NCBI GenBank assembly: GCA_014706295.1
Contig: JACSVZ010000007.1
Coordinates: forward strand, 34,153,375 to 34,217,374
DNA length: 64,000 nucleotides
Reading direction: 5' to 3'
From: Lycocorax pyrrhopterus obiensis
Lineage: Eukaryota > Chordata > Aves > Passeriformes > Paradisaeidae
A program made the position numbers and the translations under genes. Shown piece by piece: positions 1 to 14,300 of this stretch (position 1 is its first letter; every line of letters begins with the position of its first letter). The notes under the pieces were generated by a model. The model had not been told where the DNA came from, searched no databases, and saw only the letters and a list, made by a program, of their open reading frames with translations.

Positions 1-3000
1 TTTAAGCACTTCCTAACCTTAGGAAAATTGTTTTTGTTAAACTTCTGACATATCTCCCTGCACTGATCTATGTTTTGTCACATTTTTACAAGCCTTGGCA
101 GCTTACAGGATGCACCTTCTAATAAGAGTAAGTCTAATTTCAAATTGCCTATTTTTCTTAATATATGTTCCTTGAACTTACAGGGTGACAGAAATTAACT
201 GTGTGTTTAAATATGTTGTTAGTGAATGAAAACATAAACCCTCTATTATGAGCATATTAAACAAATGTTTTCCTTTTGCTAACTATTAAGGGCCATTTTA
301 GTTGTTGAAAATAACCTGACTTTCAAGTTCAAAAGTATTAAATAAAAGGAAATGCTGTCTTTCATCCTTTGGTTTCTTATCTGTGGGTTTTCTTGTGCTG
401 TATGTGAACATGGCTCTGAGTCTGAACATGGTATTTGATTCTTCACTATATCCTATGTGGTTACCTCAGACACCAGCTATGAAAGAGCTTATAGTTGTCT
501 TTCTTAAATTAAAGTATCAATTCCAGAAGAGATGTGATGTTTATTTATGGCTTTTTGCTAATAAATTTACAAAGGCTCTGTTTTATTCTTCCTTCAGGAT
601 AACAGCTGTGTTTTAGAAGACAAAAGTTACATAGAGAAAAGATAAAGCTATTACCACTATGAGTGATAAGAGGAAATGAATACTTCTCTGTACTAATTAC
701 ATGACAATTCACTTGAAAACCCCTTTCTATCACTTGGGTTTTTGAAACAGAAACAACCATAACTCAATAAGCTGTTAATGGCATTAAAACACTTTTCACT
801 CCCCTCTCGCCCCACACCACCTCACCTGATTTTATCTTTCTGTGCAGCATATAGAGACCATTTATAAGCAAAAAACCCCAGGAAACGGATATTACTTCCA
901 TAAATCTAAATATAGAATCATCTAAACTTTTGCCCAACGTCTGCCAGGGCTCTGAGGACATGCACAGCCATGACTGTCCCTGGTCTCCCCTGAGGCTCCC
1001 AGGACCCCCATGCCAGCAACCTTTCCGTGTGGAGCTGGCAATTCCTCACTTACAATGATGGCTCAGAAGGGGGTGGCCAGGGGCCTGAGGTAACCATGTC
1101 TAGGGAAATGTGTGTCTTGGGAACAGGAATAAACTCAGAAGAGCAGCAGATTTAGATTTAAATCAGCTAACGTAAACACTGAGTAAATTAAATTAATATT
1201 GCATTGCTTCATTCCTAGACTGCCTCCATATTTCTACTTATTTCCTATTTAGTAAACACCTGCAGCTGGATCACAGTATGTTCTCATATAATTCCAGCAT
1301 CCAAAACATGTGGTACTAATAAAACATCTGTAGATGTATCCAATATGGGTCGCCTCTTCATGCCAGTGTAAGATGAATGGAGAAGTTTATGATGAAAGGT
1401 TTGTGGTCTGGCAGAGAAGAGAGAAGTCTGGATTAGCCACTGAATGCAAGATGTTTTCACAGCATGTCACTAGGACTGAAACTGCACTCCAGCTATTTAT
1501 TAGCACTAATCTGCTTGGTGCAAGAGGTAAGCTATACAAAGGGCAGGCACTTGGGTGAGTGGTACAAGTATTTCCTCCTTCGATCCTGTGCCTTTCTTGG
1601 TGGATTCAATTCAACACATTGCTATAGCAATTCAAAAATACAGTGGCATGGAACTAGTCAAATGCATGGGAATTAGAGTTGCCCCAACCCAGCAGCTGGT
1701 GCAGATGCATTGCTCTGAATACTCAGTCTCCCTCTTGCAGATCATCTGCATGCATGAGAAACCAATCTAGTTCAAAATCAAAAGATCCACACAGCTACAA
1801 GGCAAAGGTATTTTATCACAGTTTACAATGAATACACAGATTAAGAACAACCAGTTCTTTAAACACATCCTTTACTAGGTGTGTAAGTGTTGCTGTCTGG
1901 GTGTGTTAGATGAGTGCAATCTTCGGGGAGGAGAAGTCCACAGGAAATGAGGAGGATGACAACAAAAGGTCCATAAACAGAGATACTGAATTACAAAAAC
2001 TGATTTATTTTCCTTGCTGCCAGATGTGTCTTTTTTTTTTCCTTTTTTCCTTCTTTCCTCCACCCGCCCCCCATTCATGTCATTTAACTGTTTAGTGTCA
2101 TAGGTAACTTCTACTGATAGAATCTTGGAGATAAAAGTTATGCAAGAAAACATTTTTGTGGATATTTTCATGGAGGAAAACCAAGATACTTGTAAGCTCT
2201 CCTTGCTAACTGAAACCTGAAGATCATTTCAGGCTTCACTAAGCACACAAGGCTCTGGTTTGGTATCATTAGTGACTCATTTTCTCTTTTAACTTCTGTT
2301 GAAAACATTCATCGATAACCATAGCTACCACTGAAAAAATAGAAGCTGTTAAGTCTGTAATAATGCACTTTTGCTTAAAAAGCCTTTAAAGAATGGATTG
2401 GATTTCACAACTCAGCAGCAAAAAGCTCATATACAAGGAAAGTAAGAAAGGTTATTTTTGAAAGTAACTTCAAAAACAATCAGGTGACAAAGATGCAATG
2501 CTTCCTTAGTTCTACCTTTAAAACACCTTAGCTCAAAGTTTTACTTTGGGACGAAGTGTATTTTCAGAGAACAGGAGAGTAAATATTTTTCAGTGCTGAG
2601 TCCTGAAGAGAAAATTCTTAAATGAAGCAGAATGAAACAGTCTCAATATAGCGATGGTACCAATTTGTTCTGGTTTAATATGTCTTCTTCTTACACCAAA
2701 ACTCTCCACTGAATTCAGTAGTGGATTATATGAAAGGTAGTTCATACATTTACAGGTTTTGTTTACACTTTCATTATACCTCTACTGCATTCTCTGATGT
2801 CTTATGCAGTTTTCAGTCTTATAGCCACTTTAATCTGCTCCTGCACTCAGCATATCTGAATGAGTTTGTTGGCATAAGGGAATTTTGAAGGTTATATTGC
2901 AGTACATGAATCAGTGGAAAATGAAATGCACTTGAGACATGACCAGCCAGTTTTAATTCATTGCAGAAAGTTACAGATACCAAAATGCATTTAATGTAAT

Positions 3001-5188
3001 CTGATATCTTTATTCATACTTGAATTTATGAGCAATTCAGCAGGAGAAGAATGACAAGTTTGTTTTAAAAATAGTAGTCTGTATTGAATGCCATTTTAAT
3101 GTATCTCTGACATATTTACATCTAGCAAGTAGAGAAAAGTAGAATCCTTGAACATAAATTTCTATTTTCACAGGAAAAAGCAGGGGAATACAATTTTTTC
3201 ATTTCCTGCAATATGATGTGTCAATATAAGGCAGGTCAGCTTAAAGATAAATGTTAAATAAATCCTCTGCATCTGGAGTCCAGTAAACAGATTAGAAGCT
3301 TGCTAGATTGTTCATGTTGTATTTTGAGAAAGAAGTGAATAATACCAGTGTTCTGTAAAAGGCTACTTTGTACCTGCAGAGCAAAGCTGTGCTTCGATCC
3401 TGTCTGGCTGGAGGTTCATAGCTCAGCATATTAAGAAACAAGAGTCTACAAGCAGTTTTCTTCCTTAGGAGCAGACCGTAGCTGACCATAAACATAGCTC
3501 AGGTGTGGTATTGTCACACAGTATTATTTTGCTAGCAATGCCCAATCTTAAATCCAAACACTACTAGTGGTGTATCACGTCGGGACATGGCTTTGGGTAT
3601 CCTTATCGGGAAAAGTATAGATTATTCTGTAGAAGTGACCCATAGCAATGGATAAGAGAGATTAATTAAGGCTGAAATTTTGGCTTCTCATCTTCAAAAC
3701 AGTTGACAGCAGTGTGCTTAAAATTTGCACTAAGATTATTTGCAATTCTTTACTTTCTCTATGGAACTGAGAAAAATCTACTGATTTTGGCAAAATGTGA
3801 TCATCTAGGTGAATGCCTGTAAGTAGACATCAAAATTCTTGCCTTATTATATAAAGAAACAGATAGCAAGCACGTATAGCCTTGTTCTTGATGTATGATT
3901 TAGGGCTCCTAATATTATGCTAGGTGAAAGTTTTCATAATAAATGGCTAGTCTAAGTATGACCACAGATGGAGTCCAGAGGTACACAGAGTCCATACGCA
4001 ATGTAGAACTACATATAAACATTTAATTATGGGCTTCAAACAATTTAAAATATAAATTACAAGATTTTCACAATCTTACATAGTCATGTAGTAAAATGTG
4101 CAAAAATACTGTAGTCTGTGTAAACAGGTTAAAGCTATCAATACTATGGAAAATTGTATGTGTTGTCATGTTAAAACTGAAATATGGGCCAGAAACACTG
4201 AAATGCAAACTAAGACCTGGCGTCCAATACAAGCAGCATTAAAATACTATGGAAAAGCTTTTGGTCATGAATTAGCTTTATCTATATTTAAAAATCTCAG
4301 GGTGGGGGATGGAGTGGAATGGAAAGATTTTGATGACATTTTTGTTCATGTTTTTCTAGCTTTGCTATATTTGTATTTTGATTCCTCCATGCATAATTAC
4401 ATGATTATATAAAGTGAAACCTATTGTTTACTTATACATTAGGTGCTCTTCATTCTTTAATGTTGTATTTACAGACATTTCTACTAGATAAATTTGCTCA
4501 TTAGGAAGTCAAAGTGAGTGTCTTTTATATATCTGTGTTTTGGCTTTCCAGGACGCAAAGAGTGAGGGTAAAGAGGCAGCGTAGGGTTCTGCTGTGTCTC
4601 TAAGCAGCCCAGAGGGACTACAAAGAAAAAGAAAACATAGTGTAGCTGAAATAAAGTTTCTCTGTTGTCTGGTGGAACCCATACTGGGCTCCTAAGAAAT
4701 GAGTAACTCCACTGATGCCTCTAGCATGGTTAGAAAAGTACAAGATAATGACAAAATGTTTTTTAAAAATATGCCACTTAAAAGTATGCTCAGAAACTCC
4801 TCTATGTGAGGAAAATAAGTCAATAAATATTGTGATTTATTACTGCTTTAAGAAAGAAGGAGGAGCTTACTAAGGAAGAAATAATTATTGAGGCATAACT
4901 TGAGAGAGAGGGAGAAGGTTTAGTTGAGTGGAGATTTTGTTATTATTTTCTACTTTTTTTTTTTTTCTATTGGAAGAGTATAATCCCTACTATAGATTTG
5001 CCATAGTTCTTGAGCAGCTTTTGGTTATATGAAGGAAAGCCTATGGCTTTCAAAGCTTAGGAAAACATCACATCTTTTCTAAAGACACTATTCACGCACT
5101 ACTGTTCCACCCACAGCCCTTCCAGGGTGTATATTTTCTACAAGACCGTATATTTTGCCACAGATATGCGTCTTAGATTCATTTTTGT
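1..5188. other. AT-rich non-coding stretch, no gene seen
   Basis: No open frame here exceeds about 105 codons, and none shows a recognisable domain, a run of spliced exons or a repeated family pattern. Two slightly GC-richer patches stand out against the AT-rich background, near 940-1110 and around 1910-1975, but neither could be tied to a known element. The 104-codon plus-strand frame at 4098-4412 has no motif I recognise and is the length expected by chance. Confidence 0.6.
2031..2073 (+). repeat. Pyrimidine-rich low-complexity tract
   Basis: A run of ten T is followed by C/T-only sequence and then a C-rich end, giving about 43 bases with almost no purines. It could be a decayed poly(A) tail of an element on the opposite strand or simple slippage sequence. 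No repeat body is recognisable next to it. Confidence 0.7.
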
Positions 5189-5340
5189 AGAATCATAGAA
5201 TAGTTTGGTTTGGAAGGCACCTTTAAACATAGGCAAGCAGGGATGTCTTCAATGATGTCAAGATGCCCAGAACCTTGTCTAATCTGGCTTTGAACAGTCC
5301 CAGGGACAGGGCATCTACCAACTCTCTGCCCAGGGATACA
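5189..5340 (-). repeat. CR1 LINE 3'-end fragment, antisense
   Basis: Read on the plus strand, the segment opens with AGAATCATAGAATAGTTTGG, the reverse complement of the conserved avian CR1 3' terminus. It continues with the typical antisense CR1 3'-UTR wording (TTGGAAGGCACCTTTAAA, then GTCCAGGG-like and CATCTACCAACTCTCTGCCCAGGG-like blocks). Similarity fades after about 5340. It is a short, strongly 5'-truncated, diverged insertion with no coding sequence, so an old copy. The right-hand boundary is approximate because the similarity decays gradually. Confidence 0.85.
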
Positions 5341-8300
5341 TAAGACAAGTTAACAGCTGAATTAAAGTCTGCCCACCAATTTGTAACTTATGATTTCTCC
5401 ATGGGTTTGTAGCAATTCAATGACCAGCAGCATAGAACCATGCTAGGGGTGCTCTAAACCCATGCCCAATATTATTCCTTGCTACCTCTTAGCTATTAAT
5501 TAAGTTAATAAAACTAATAAATTAAAAATTTCTGCTTAGTTTGATTTTTTCTATTCTGACAAGAAAACCAAGAGAATGCAAAAGTCTGGTTGGCTGGCTA
5601 GCTAGGCCTTTAGTCTGCTGAAGGGTAAGGGGTAAGATCACAGAGGTCTGTGAGCAATATAGTCTGTGACCTGCCTTTTCTGCTTTAATTTGTGGAAACA
5701 TAGCAGTCATGGTGTCTGTGTCCATTAACCACATCAGACTCAGCCCTAGTATAATGTAGGGAGAGCCAACAGTGACAGAAATTTCATTATTTCCTGATTC
5801 CCCAAAGTCCTGTATTATGGCCAGATTTTATGAGATGGAACAATGCATTCAAATATTGTAAGCCACTGTGAGATGATGAAGTGTGAGGGCTGGTTGGCTG
5901 GCTTGTTTATTATTTCACACTTCCCCCCGTTTGGGCAAGGCAACTTATTGTATTCAGAAGCAGTGTGAGGTCCCTGTCCCAGAGATATTTTGATCTAATC
6001 CTTCATAGGAAAATGCAGAAGCAACAGGAAAACAAAAGGCCAAAGAAGGGAGAGTGGTGATGATATTAAAGTAAGATTATTGATTTACTCAGTGAGGACA
6101 TGCAAGAGTCACAGCAAAAGTGGGTCTTGATAACAGTGAAATGGTTTAGTTTTGTATGTGTCAGGATATTTTTCATCTATATTTTGGTATAAGATAGCTG
6201 CTTGAACTTATTCCATTTGGTAATTTTCCCGAGCAAGAAGAAAAAGAGCTGGGGTTCTTATGTTTTAGACTTTGAAAATATATTTGAAAGAGAAATTAGT
6301 ATTTTAAGTTCACATTGCTTGAGTTTTTATATTATTTAAATATACAACTGAGTGTCTGAAAATTCAAATTAGACTTCAAAATCCCGATGAATACTATAAA
6401 TGTGCAAAGATGTGATCCCATTATAGAGACATACTGAACTACATTTTAAGTTAAAAGAACCGAAAAATTGAATAGTTTTCTTTCATTGTCAGGTGTGTTT
6501 CCTGCTTTGACTGGCAGTGTCACAGCCTGTAGACTTAAATTTCAGTGCTTTAAAATTCAGCAGTCTAAATCCTAATTATTTGCTTAACTTTCTAGGCCTT
6601 TTGTGGGTTTGGTAGTTAGCTCCAACTGTATAGAATTCTCAAATCTTAATTTTAATTCATATGTTCTGTTTCTTAAAAAGTAGTCTGTGCTAAATTAGAT
6701 TAAACTCAGACCTATTTTCTTAAGTCCATTAAAAAATCTTTAGAGCAACCAACCAATCTACCAGGCACATACAGGCAACAGAACTTTTTATTCTGTCTCT
6801 AAGCAGAATAAAACGCACAGATATTTTGTATACTTGAAGATTTTCATTCCCACTCATCTTAAAATGAATCAATCTCAGATAAACTCTACTAAGATTTCAC
6901 CAAGGCACAAAAAGTATACCCTTGGTACTTACTCTCTTTTGGAAATGCTCCTTGTGAGGCCCTCAAAACAGGGAAGTGGGATCAAATGCCATTCTTTTTT
7001 CCCTTGAGCAAAGCATTTATTTCCACTGCACTCCCCTTAGATCAGTGGGCTTCACTCCAAGTCTCAATACTTTACATACAGTCAGCCCCAGAGTGTTAGG
7101 TAGAATAGCTCTAGGACCATCCTGATGTATTAAAACAATTAACAGTTTCTTACCATCCTAAATTACTTACTTTATTCTATTTTGGAAAGTCTTCTGGTAT
7201 GTAAAAACTTCTAACAGCCAGGCATTCCAGATTATTGAGGGCATATTCAGCCTGGACTTTGGTGACCAGTTACTTTGGTAATTGTTAGTGTAATCCTAGA
7301 GTAAATGTGAAATCTGTCTATCAGGGCCATGACAATGTTTTTGTTAGTACTTTGTTACACAGGACTGATGCATTATATTAGCAAAGACAGAGATATTGCT
7401 TTCAGTCATTCTTAATTGTGTTTTGCCTGTTTGAGCTTGCAACTTGAATTTGGATCTTCTAATACAGTAAATTTATCTGACATATCAAGGTAAGACTGCA
7501 AAATCAGATGCCAGTCCTGAAAAACTGTTTCTCATGCAGTTGCAACTATCAGCTGTTGATGAACACATAAACTGCTCAGATTTACTCTAAAGCATTTTTT
7601 GTGTACATTTTTCAATTTGGGAAAAAAGCTAGCAAGTGTTCTAAAAATGAAAAATTATGTTGTGATGCATGCCCAAAGTTGTTTATTAGCATTTGCTGAG
7701 ATGTTTCACATGAAGGGATTAGCGTAACGCAGTGCACATTATTGAGTCAATCTTGTATTTCTATCAGATATATGTATTTCTATGCATAGCTTGTTCAGAA
7801 GACGTATTTTTATGTGCCTGATAGGAAGAGAGGTTGAGCATCTGTAGTTACCACTGAATTCAACCAATGAAGTCTGCACAGCACTAAGTGACGCAGTAGT
7901 GATGTAGATGACCATTTTAAACTCTGTTCAGCTTATATATAGAGCAGATAGAGCTCTGTGGCTTTTGTTTATACCAAGACATTTCAATTCTCATCTTCCT
8001 GAAAATAAAGTCAGTGTAGAAGAATGAGCTACAAAACATTTTTTATATATTGTACAGTATATCTTCAGATCTTTGGGAAGATTAAAATGCTCTTGGGGTG
8101 TACCAACCCAGACCTGTATTATTGTAGATGTTGATTACTTAGTTTGGGAAATGACTCCTCTGGTTTGGTTATGAGATAGCAGTAGCAGATGGTAAAGACT
8201 GAGATCAAACAAGTTTTGGTCTGTAGAGAACAGGGCAGCTGCAAATTCCTGAGCATTGACACTGGTTGCAAAAACTGGCATCACCTTTCTGCCAAATTGC

Positions 8301-11300
8301 TGAGACTGCCATCAAACCTGGAGAGGCAGTTGCAGACTACCAAAGGTGATTTAGCACGTGGCAGACATGTTTTTTAAGAAATGTACAGATTTAGAAGGTG
8401 CAATTTCAAACTCATCCCCTACGCCAAGGAAGGGGAAGGGTAAAGCTGATGCAGGTGTCATTCACTGCGTCAGAGTCACTTATTCTATGCAGAAATCTGC
8501 TGTTGGGCATCAACAGAAAGCTGGAAGACCTTTTTTGCTCAATAAAGTGCTCATAGTAAGGAAAACCTTTTGATGTCTAAACAATATTGTTAAGTTTTGG
8601 ACAAAAGATAAGGAAAACCAAGTACTTTTTATAAAATATACTGGGTGTAATGATGGTGTAAAAAAAAATGATGGTGCAAAGAAATTCAGATTTCCATGTA
8701 GTTATCCAATATTTTTTACTGTTCACTAATATTAGTAGAGATAAATTTAGAGGACACTTACTAATGTCAATGTGATAAATGTCCTATAGTTGAACTGTCA
8801 TTATAAGGTTTACTGGAACGTTTATGTTAAAATCAAAGGAACAACACATTTCTGCCAGTGTTGCCTACCTTCTTGATGCTTAGAACTTCTGGCATTTTGT
8901 GTAAGAATCTGATTCCCCATAATAATTAGACTGTATCACATCTCCACAGTTGTTAGAGCATAAGTATCTAACCTTTGCACTTAGTGGAACAATGTTCTCT
9001 TTAGGTCATCAAAGCCACTGCATTTAAAGCATTGAAGTATCTGCGTATTGATTAGAATACACCTTAATCAATATTGCTCTCTGTTTATACACCCACTGGA
9101 AGTACTTTCTACCATGCCATTTTCACACCGTTTTTTCTTGTTATGGATTTTTCTCCAGCTGGATTTGTATTTACAAATATTCTTTTTTCTTCATCTATTG
9201 AGAACTTAATCTCTCTAAACCTTTTTTATCTCACTTCCAACGTTTTACCAGAAAACTTAGTGATGATGACATTAATTAACAATGCTCAATTTTACTGAAT
9301 AGCTTCATTTATTTCAATTGAGAATACTTACATGTTGTGGCTTTCAACAGATCTTTTCTCTCTGCTCATATACACTCTCTCTTGCACAGAGAACAGAAAT
9401 CAGTTAAGCAAAAATACCTCTGTATCTTCAGCATAGAACAATCTCTTATGCAAGATTGCTATGTCAATGCATCTATAGCTCAGAAATACAGCACATAGGC
9501 CCTTTTTGATCCTTAATCGGTGAATGTCAGCAAGCTGAGAAAATCTTGTCATCTACCCAAGATCTTGGAGGAGTATTTATGCCTAGTATATCCTGGCCTT
9601 ATCATTCTTCAGAGGACAGTTCCTGCTCATTCTGTTTTCCTAAGACAAATGCAGTGAGGATTTAAAATTATGGTGCTATTTTATAGTTGGGCCGTGAAAT
9701 GCAAAAATGTAATTTATCACAGTTTGTATTCTAATTCTTTTCAAACTAATAAGAATGTAGTGACATTAGCATAAGATAAACAATTCAGTGTAAACAACTG
9801 CAAAATAGCTAAGATAAACAAATGATTACTGAAGTTTCTGTTTCTAGTTTGTATGATTAATTTCAAAATACTTCAGTTGTGTTACTAGTTTTCAGAAGCA
9901 TGGGTTAATGAGACTTCAGTTTGGTAGTTCACTAAGCTGAGGAAGATAAAACAGGTTTCTGTTGATTAGACTAGGACTCTTAATTTTCCTGTGTGAAATA
10001 CACTTAAATGAGCTGATCTGACAAGAATTGACCAAACTCATTCAGCTCACTCAGACTGAAAGTGAGTTATAGCAATTACTGCTGTTTTCTGCTGCAAACT
10101 TTTCTTGAGTTTAAATAAATAATCCTCTCCTGTGCATAATTTCTTGACTATATGTTACGTAATTGTCTGATTCTATGTGAAATTTCTTTTTTAATGCTTG
10201 ATTCTTACTGATTCTTTAACCTGTGATACCATTGCTGATTAGGATGTTGAAAATATTAGTTGTTTAAGATAGTTGCATTCTGTATAAAATATTAGAAAGA
10301 GATCTGCAGTTTCACAGTTTTTCCACATCAGCTATAGGATATTGAATAATTTTAATTTTCATTGGTTGCCTTATTAGTTGAATTCCAGCAATATGTTCTT
10401 TGTAACCAAACAATGAATTGCATAAAAGAAATTGAGGTGATGCATAATTCCATACCCTTGTCATCTGATAAAGTTTGTTAACAGTGTGCCAGCACTGAAG
10501 TGATGTATTTCTCCTGAAAATCCAGTGCAGACCTACAAGAAGTGAAGGCACTCATATGTTTTGTCAGGGAGCAAATCTTTTATGAGTACAGCTTGAGCAC
10601 AGCTGTGTCTTTTCCAATATATGGCCAAAAGACAAAATGCAACATGAGATTTTTATGCATTCCAAGGCCCATCTGCCATGAAAACTCACTTATCTTTGTG
10701 GCTACAAGTTTGTTATTGATCCAAAATGGTAAGAAAACGAAGGAAAAAAAAAAAGAGAGAGAGAGAAAAAAGAAAAAGAAGAAACAGCGCAAGAAAAAAG
10801 GCAACAAAGGGGAAAAATGCAGGGGAGAAAAGAATCATAAATCCATTCTTTTGTTGTTCTTCCAGCTGCATCTGTGAGCAATTGTCACAGTTACTAGTCA
10901 AACTGTGTTTGACTTGTTGCCAACATGAATTTTCCAAAACCTAAATGTAAACAAATTCTGCAAGTGCTTCCTCATTTGCCAAGCCAATAATTATTTACTT
11001 TGTTTGGGCCTAGCATTACTGTCAGTTCAGCTTTGCAGTCTGTAATGTGTTTGCTAATGAAACCATGAGGTCTAAAGCTATGCATTAACCTTGTCACCCT
11101 TCAATTTTGGGCTCAATAAAGTTGCACCATGGTTTTGTAAACTAGGGTTGAAGGATAGGCAAATGATTAATTATATTTTCTGTTTTCCTTTATCTAAGTA
11201 AATTGTTCATCTTTAAATCTGCCTTGCATTTAAGGTTAACTCACTGAATCTGAGCACTGGGAAGATGTATCATTTGCAATGGTTATAATTACCATTTGTA

Positions 11301-14300
11301 CTACATATCTGAAAGCTGGCAAACATGCACGACCATGACTTGATAAGTCATGAAATCATTTCACAATGGTAACTCAGAATGGTGAAAGTATAGCAAGTTG
11401 ATGGGAGGCACTCAGCTGGGAGAACAATAGGAATATTTTGGTTGTGTTTAGGTACTACATTTTATCTTGGGCCTGAAGGTTGTGCATGTATTATATTTGC
11501 TTGTTAGGTTTTTAGAATTTAGGATTATGAGTTCTTTAATTCTGGAATGGGATATGTAATATAAGAGATGAGTATAGCCTATCATTTTACTAGATGTCAC
11601 ACTAAACACAATTGTTTTACTTAAATAAGTATAACTCCTAATTTTTACTCTAAAACATCGTGGTTTTGTCATGCATTGTTAAAAGTTAAATTCTCAAACT
11701 GATTAGCATAGAAACAGACCCCATATAAACAGATCAGTGGAAAGGAAGACATTCATGGCATGTCATGTGTGCTGGGATTTTATCACTGTGGATTGTGATT
11801 TAAACATTTTTCTATATGGTGTCCTTCTTGTGTCTAGGGCCAGGTTAAGGCCCCTTGATGTACTGTATACTTGTATATTCTAATATACAATGCTGTTAAC
11901 AGCTTTGATATACTCTGACATCAGCCAGAGGTTAGTGTGTCACTGCAATTTTTGTTGGGTCCCTTTTCCTAGACAGAGTTGCATTTTTCCCTGAAGTAGT
12001 AATAGACTGCTAAGATATTACAGTTGAAGTCCACCAATTTTGTGTCTTTTGCATAGATGATAATAACAAAATCATGTAGCCCTTCAAGTGTTGTCTTATC
12101 AAATAACTTAGTACTTTAGTTGAAATCTGATTTTTTAGTAGAAACCTCCTTTTGCTGCCTATGTATTCAAATGCTATGCAAGATTAAATGTTATTAGTAA
12201 AATCTTGTACATGATTTCTGTCTCAAAAAGAGATTCCAACCTCTACCCAGACACATTACACTGAAAAGTAGAATAATTGCTAGTAGAAAATCCTCCAATA
12301 TTTCTTAGGATATTTTTTCCATGGAATAAATTATTAGAATAAATGTGACTTCAAAATGCTTAGGGTATCATGTGACTAAAATCATGTGGCAAGTCAGAAC
12401 TTGAAATTAATTCTGAAAGGATTCCAACAGCTAAACAAAACAGTATTGTTCTAGTGGTGGTCTGCCTATATTTAAGGCCAGTGTATTTCGAGGAATCCTC
12501 ACACAGAATCTAGTAGACAGAAACTCACTTGGCCTTCTCACCTTGTTGGACATTTAGAATATATGGAGGGCTAGAGAAAGGTTCTTAGTCCTTAGCTGCC
12601 AGAATAATTTCTTGTTATAATATGTTTAATGAAAAACTGAAAATATTCATATCCAAAGGATGAGACTAATATTCTAGAAAGCTTTAGCTGGATAGAACCA
12701 AAGATCTGATTCTGTAGTTTCTAGCTCCACTGGATGTGGAAATAATGTCAAAAAGTAATACACAAACAAGTACTTCTTGAAAAATGCTGACTTCTTTTAA
12801 GTCCTAGTGGTTTCTGTCTTGGAATTCAGACCTTTATATAGCTCTCCCCCAAATATCCCTCACTCCTGTTACATTTGGAAGAAATTTTTTACATCCAATC
12901 CTTTTTTTTAACTTCAACTGATGTACAAAATAAGGAAATTGTGTTTTGAAGGTTTCATTTAAAAGAAGGCATTGGGGTGATAGTTAATATATGACTAGAA
13001 GGTGGGGGGGTTGTAATTTTTTTGTATCATAGAGTCCTGTCTCATGCTTTTACTGTTTCATTTCATGGGTTTCTTTTGAAGATGTTTTTGGCTTGTAAGC
13101 TGAAGTTTTACACTTGAGTCATACAAAAAAATCCTCCTCTGCAACACAAGTGTACACAAATCACTGGCAGAGTCTAAATTGTGGATAATTGGATTGAGCT
13201 ATGAGCTTAAAGATGAAGGGGACAAAAGCGTGTCCCAAAGCTGCATTTGATAGTCTTAGAGTCTTATCTGGGGATGTTTTACACCAGGCTTGAAGACTGC
13301 ATTTGTTCATAGTGATTTGTACAATCTACAATGACATTTTATTTGAGCTGGAGTCATACAGACAAACCATAACATGTATTTAGCTCTTTCTTTTTCGGTT
13401 TTGATGAGATATCACAGCAAAACCCTCTGTAGAAGATTGCTTGAGAAACGTGGATTTAAAATGTTGAGATGAATATTGTAATGGATGATGACAAGATGCT
13501 GCAATGAGCTGCAATGTTAATATTTTATTAGAGGTAGCTCACAGAAAACATGTGTTAGGAATCATGTTCTTTTACAGGCTACTATAAGCAACACTTTGAA
13601 CTTGTTTCTTACACAGGAAAAAATATTCTTTTACTTTAGCATGTATACTTTGCCAAATAAATTTGTAAACTTTTTTAGGGGATTTGATTATTTTTCAAAG
13701 CCTCATTTTTTGCAATAATGTTCCTGGAAAGAAAAGACTGGTTTGTCTTGTTTACCTGTAGTTACCATTTTAAAAGAAATGGCATTGGAGATTGGGATAC
13801 TCCTGTTTATAAATTACTGCACTACACCAACACAGTACAGAAAGTAACATGGAAGGAATTTCTCTGCATGAATATTTCTCATGGTTATACACCTCTGACT
13901 TTTTCGTCTCCACTATGTTTCTGTCAAAGTTATTACTAAGGTAATTAGTTAATCAAGATAACTTATACATTGATATATCTTCGTGATAATACAAAGTTGT
14001 TCTCATTGAGGTCAGTGATACAAAATCCCATGAGGCAAAATTAAATTCCATGTCTGTTAGATACAGTGTATATATAGGTCAACAGACTGTAATATTTGCA
14101 TATTTTGTCCTATTTGGTCTAAAAATGTTTAAATTTTTTCATACGGAGTATTTTTGGAGGAAGTCAGAGCAGATGCCATGATTCATAGGAAGTTCTTAGT
14201 AGTATATATATTTCCTCAGACTAATGCAGATTTTATTGCCATTTTAACAGATGATAAAATATACACCTTACAATTGCTTCGTTTATTATTGAATAAAAAT

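Noticed and set aside
4098..4412. 104-codon plus-strand open frame with several cysteines
   Set aside because: No repeated zinc-finger spacing, no motif, no splice or promoter context, and length within chance.
10542..10937. Lys/Arg-rich plus frame and Phe/Leu-rich minus frames
   Set aside because: They are translations of the purine tract at 10731-10833.
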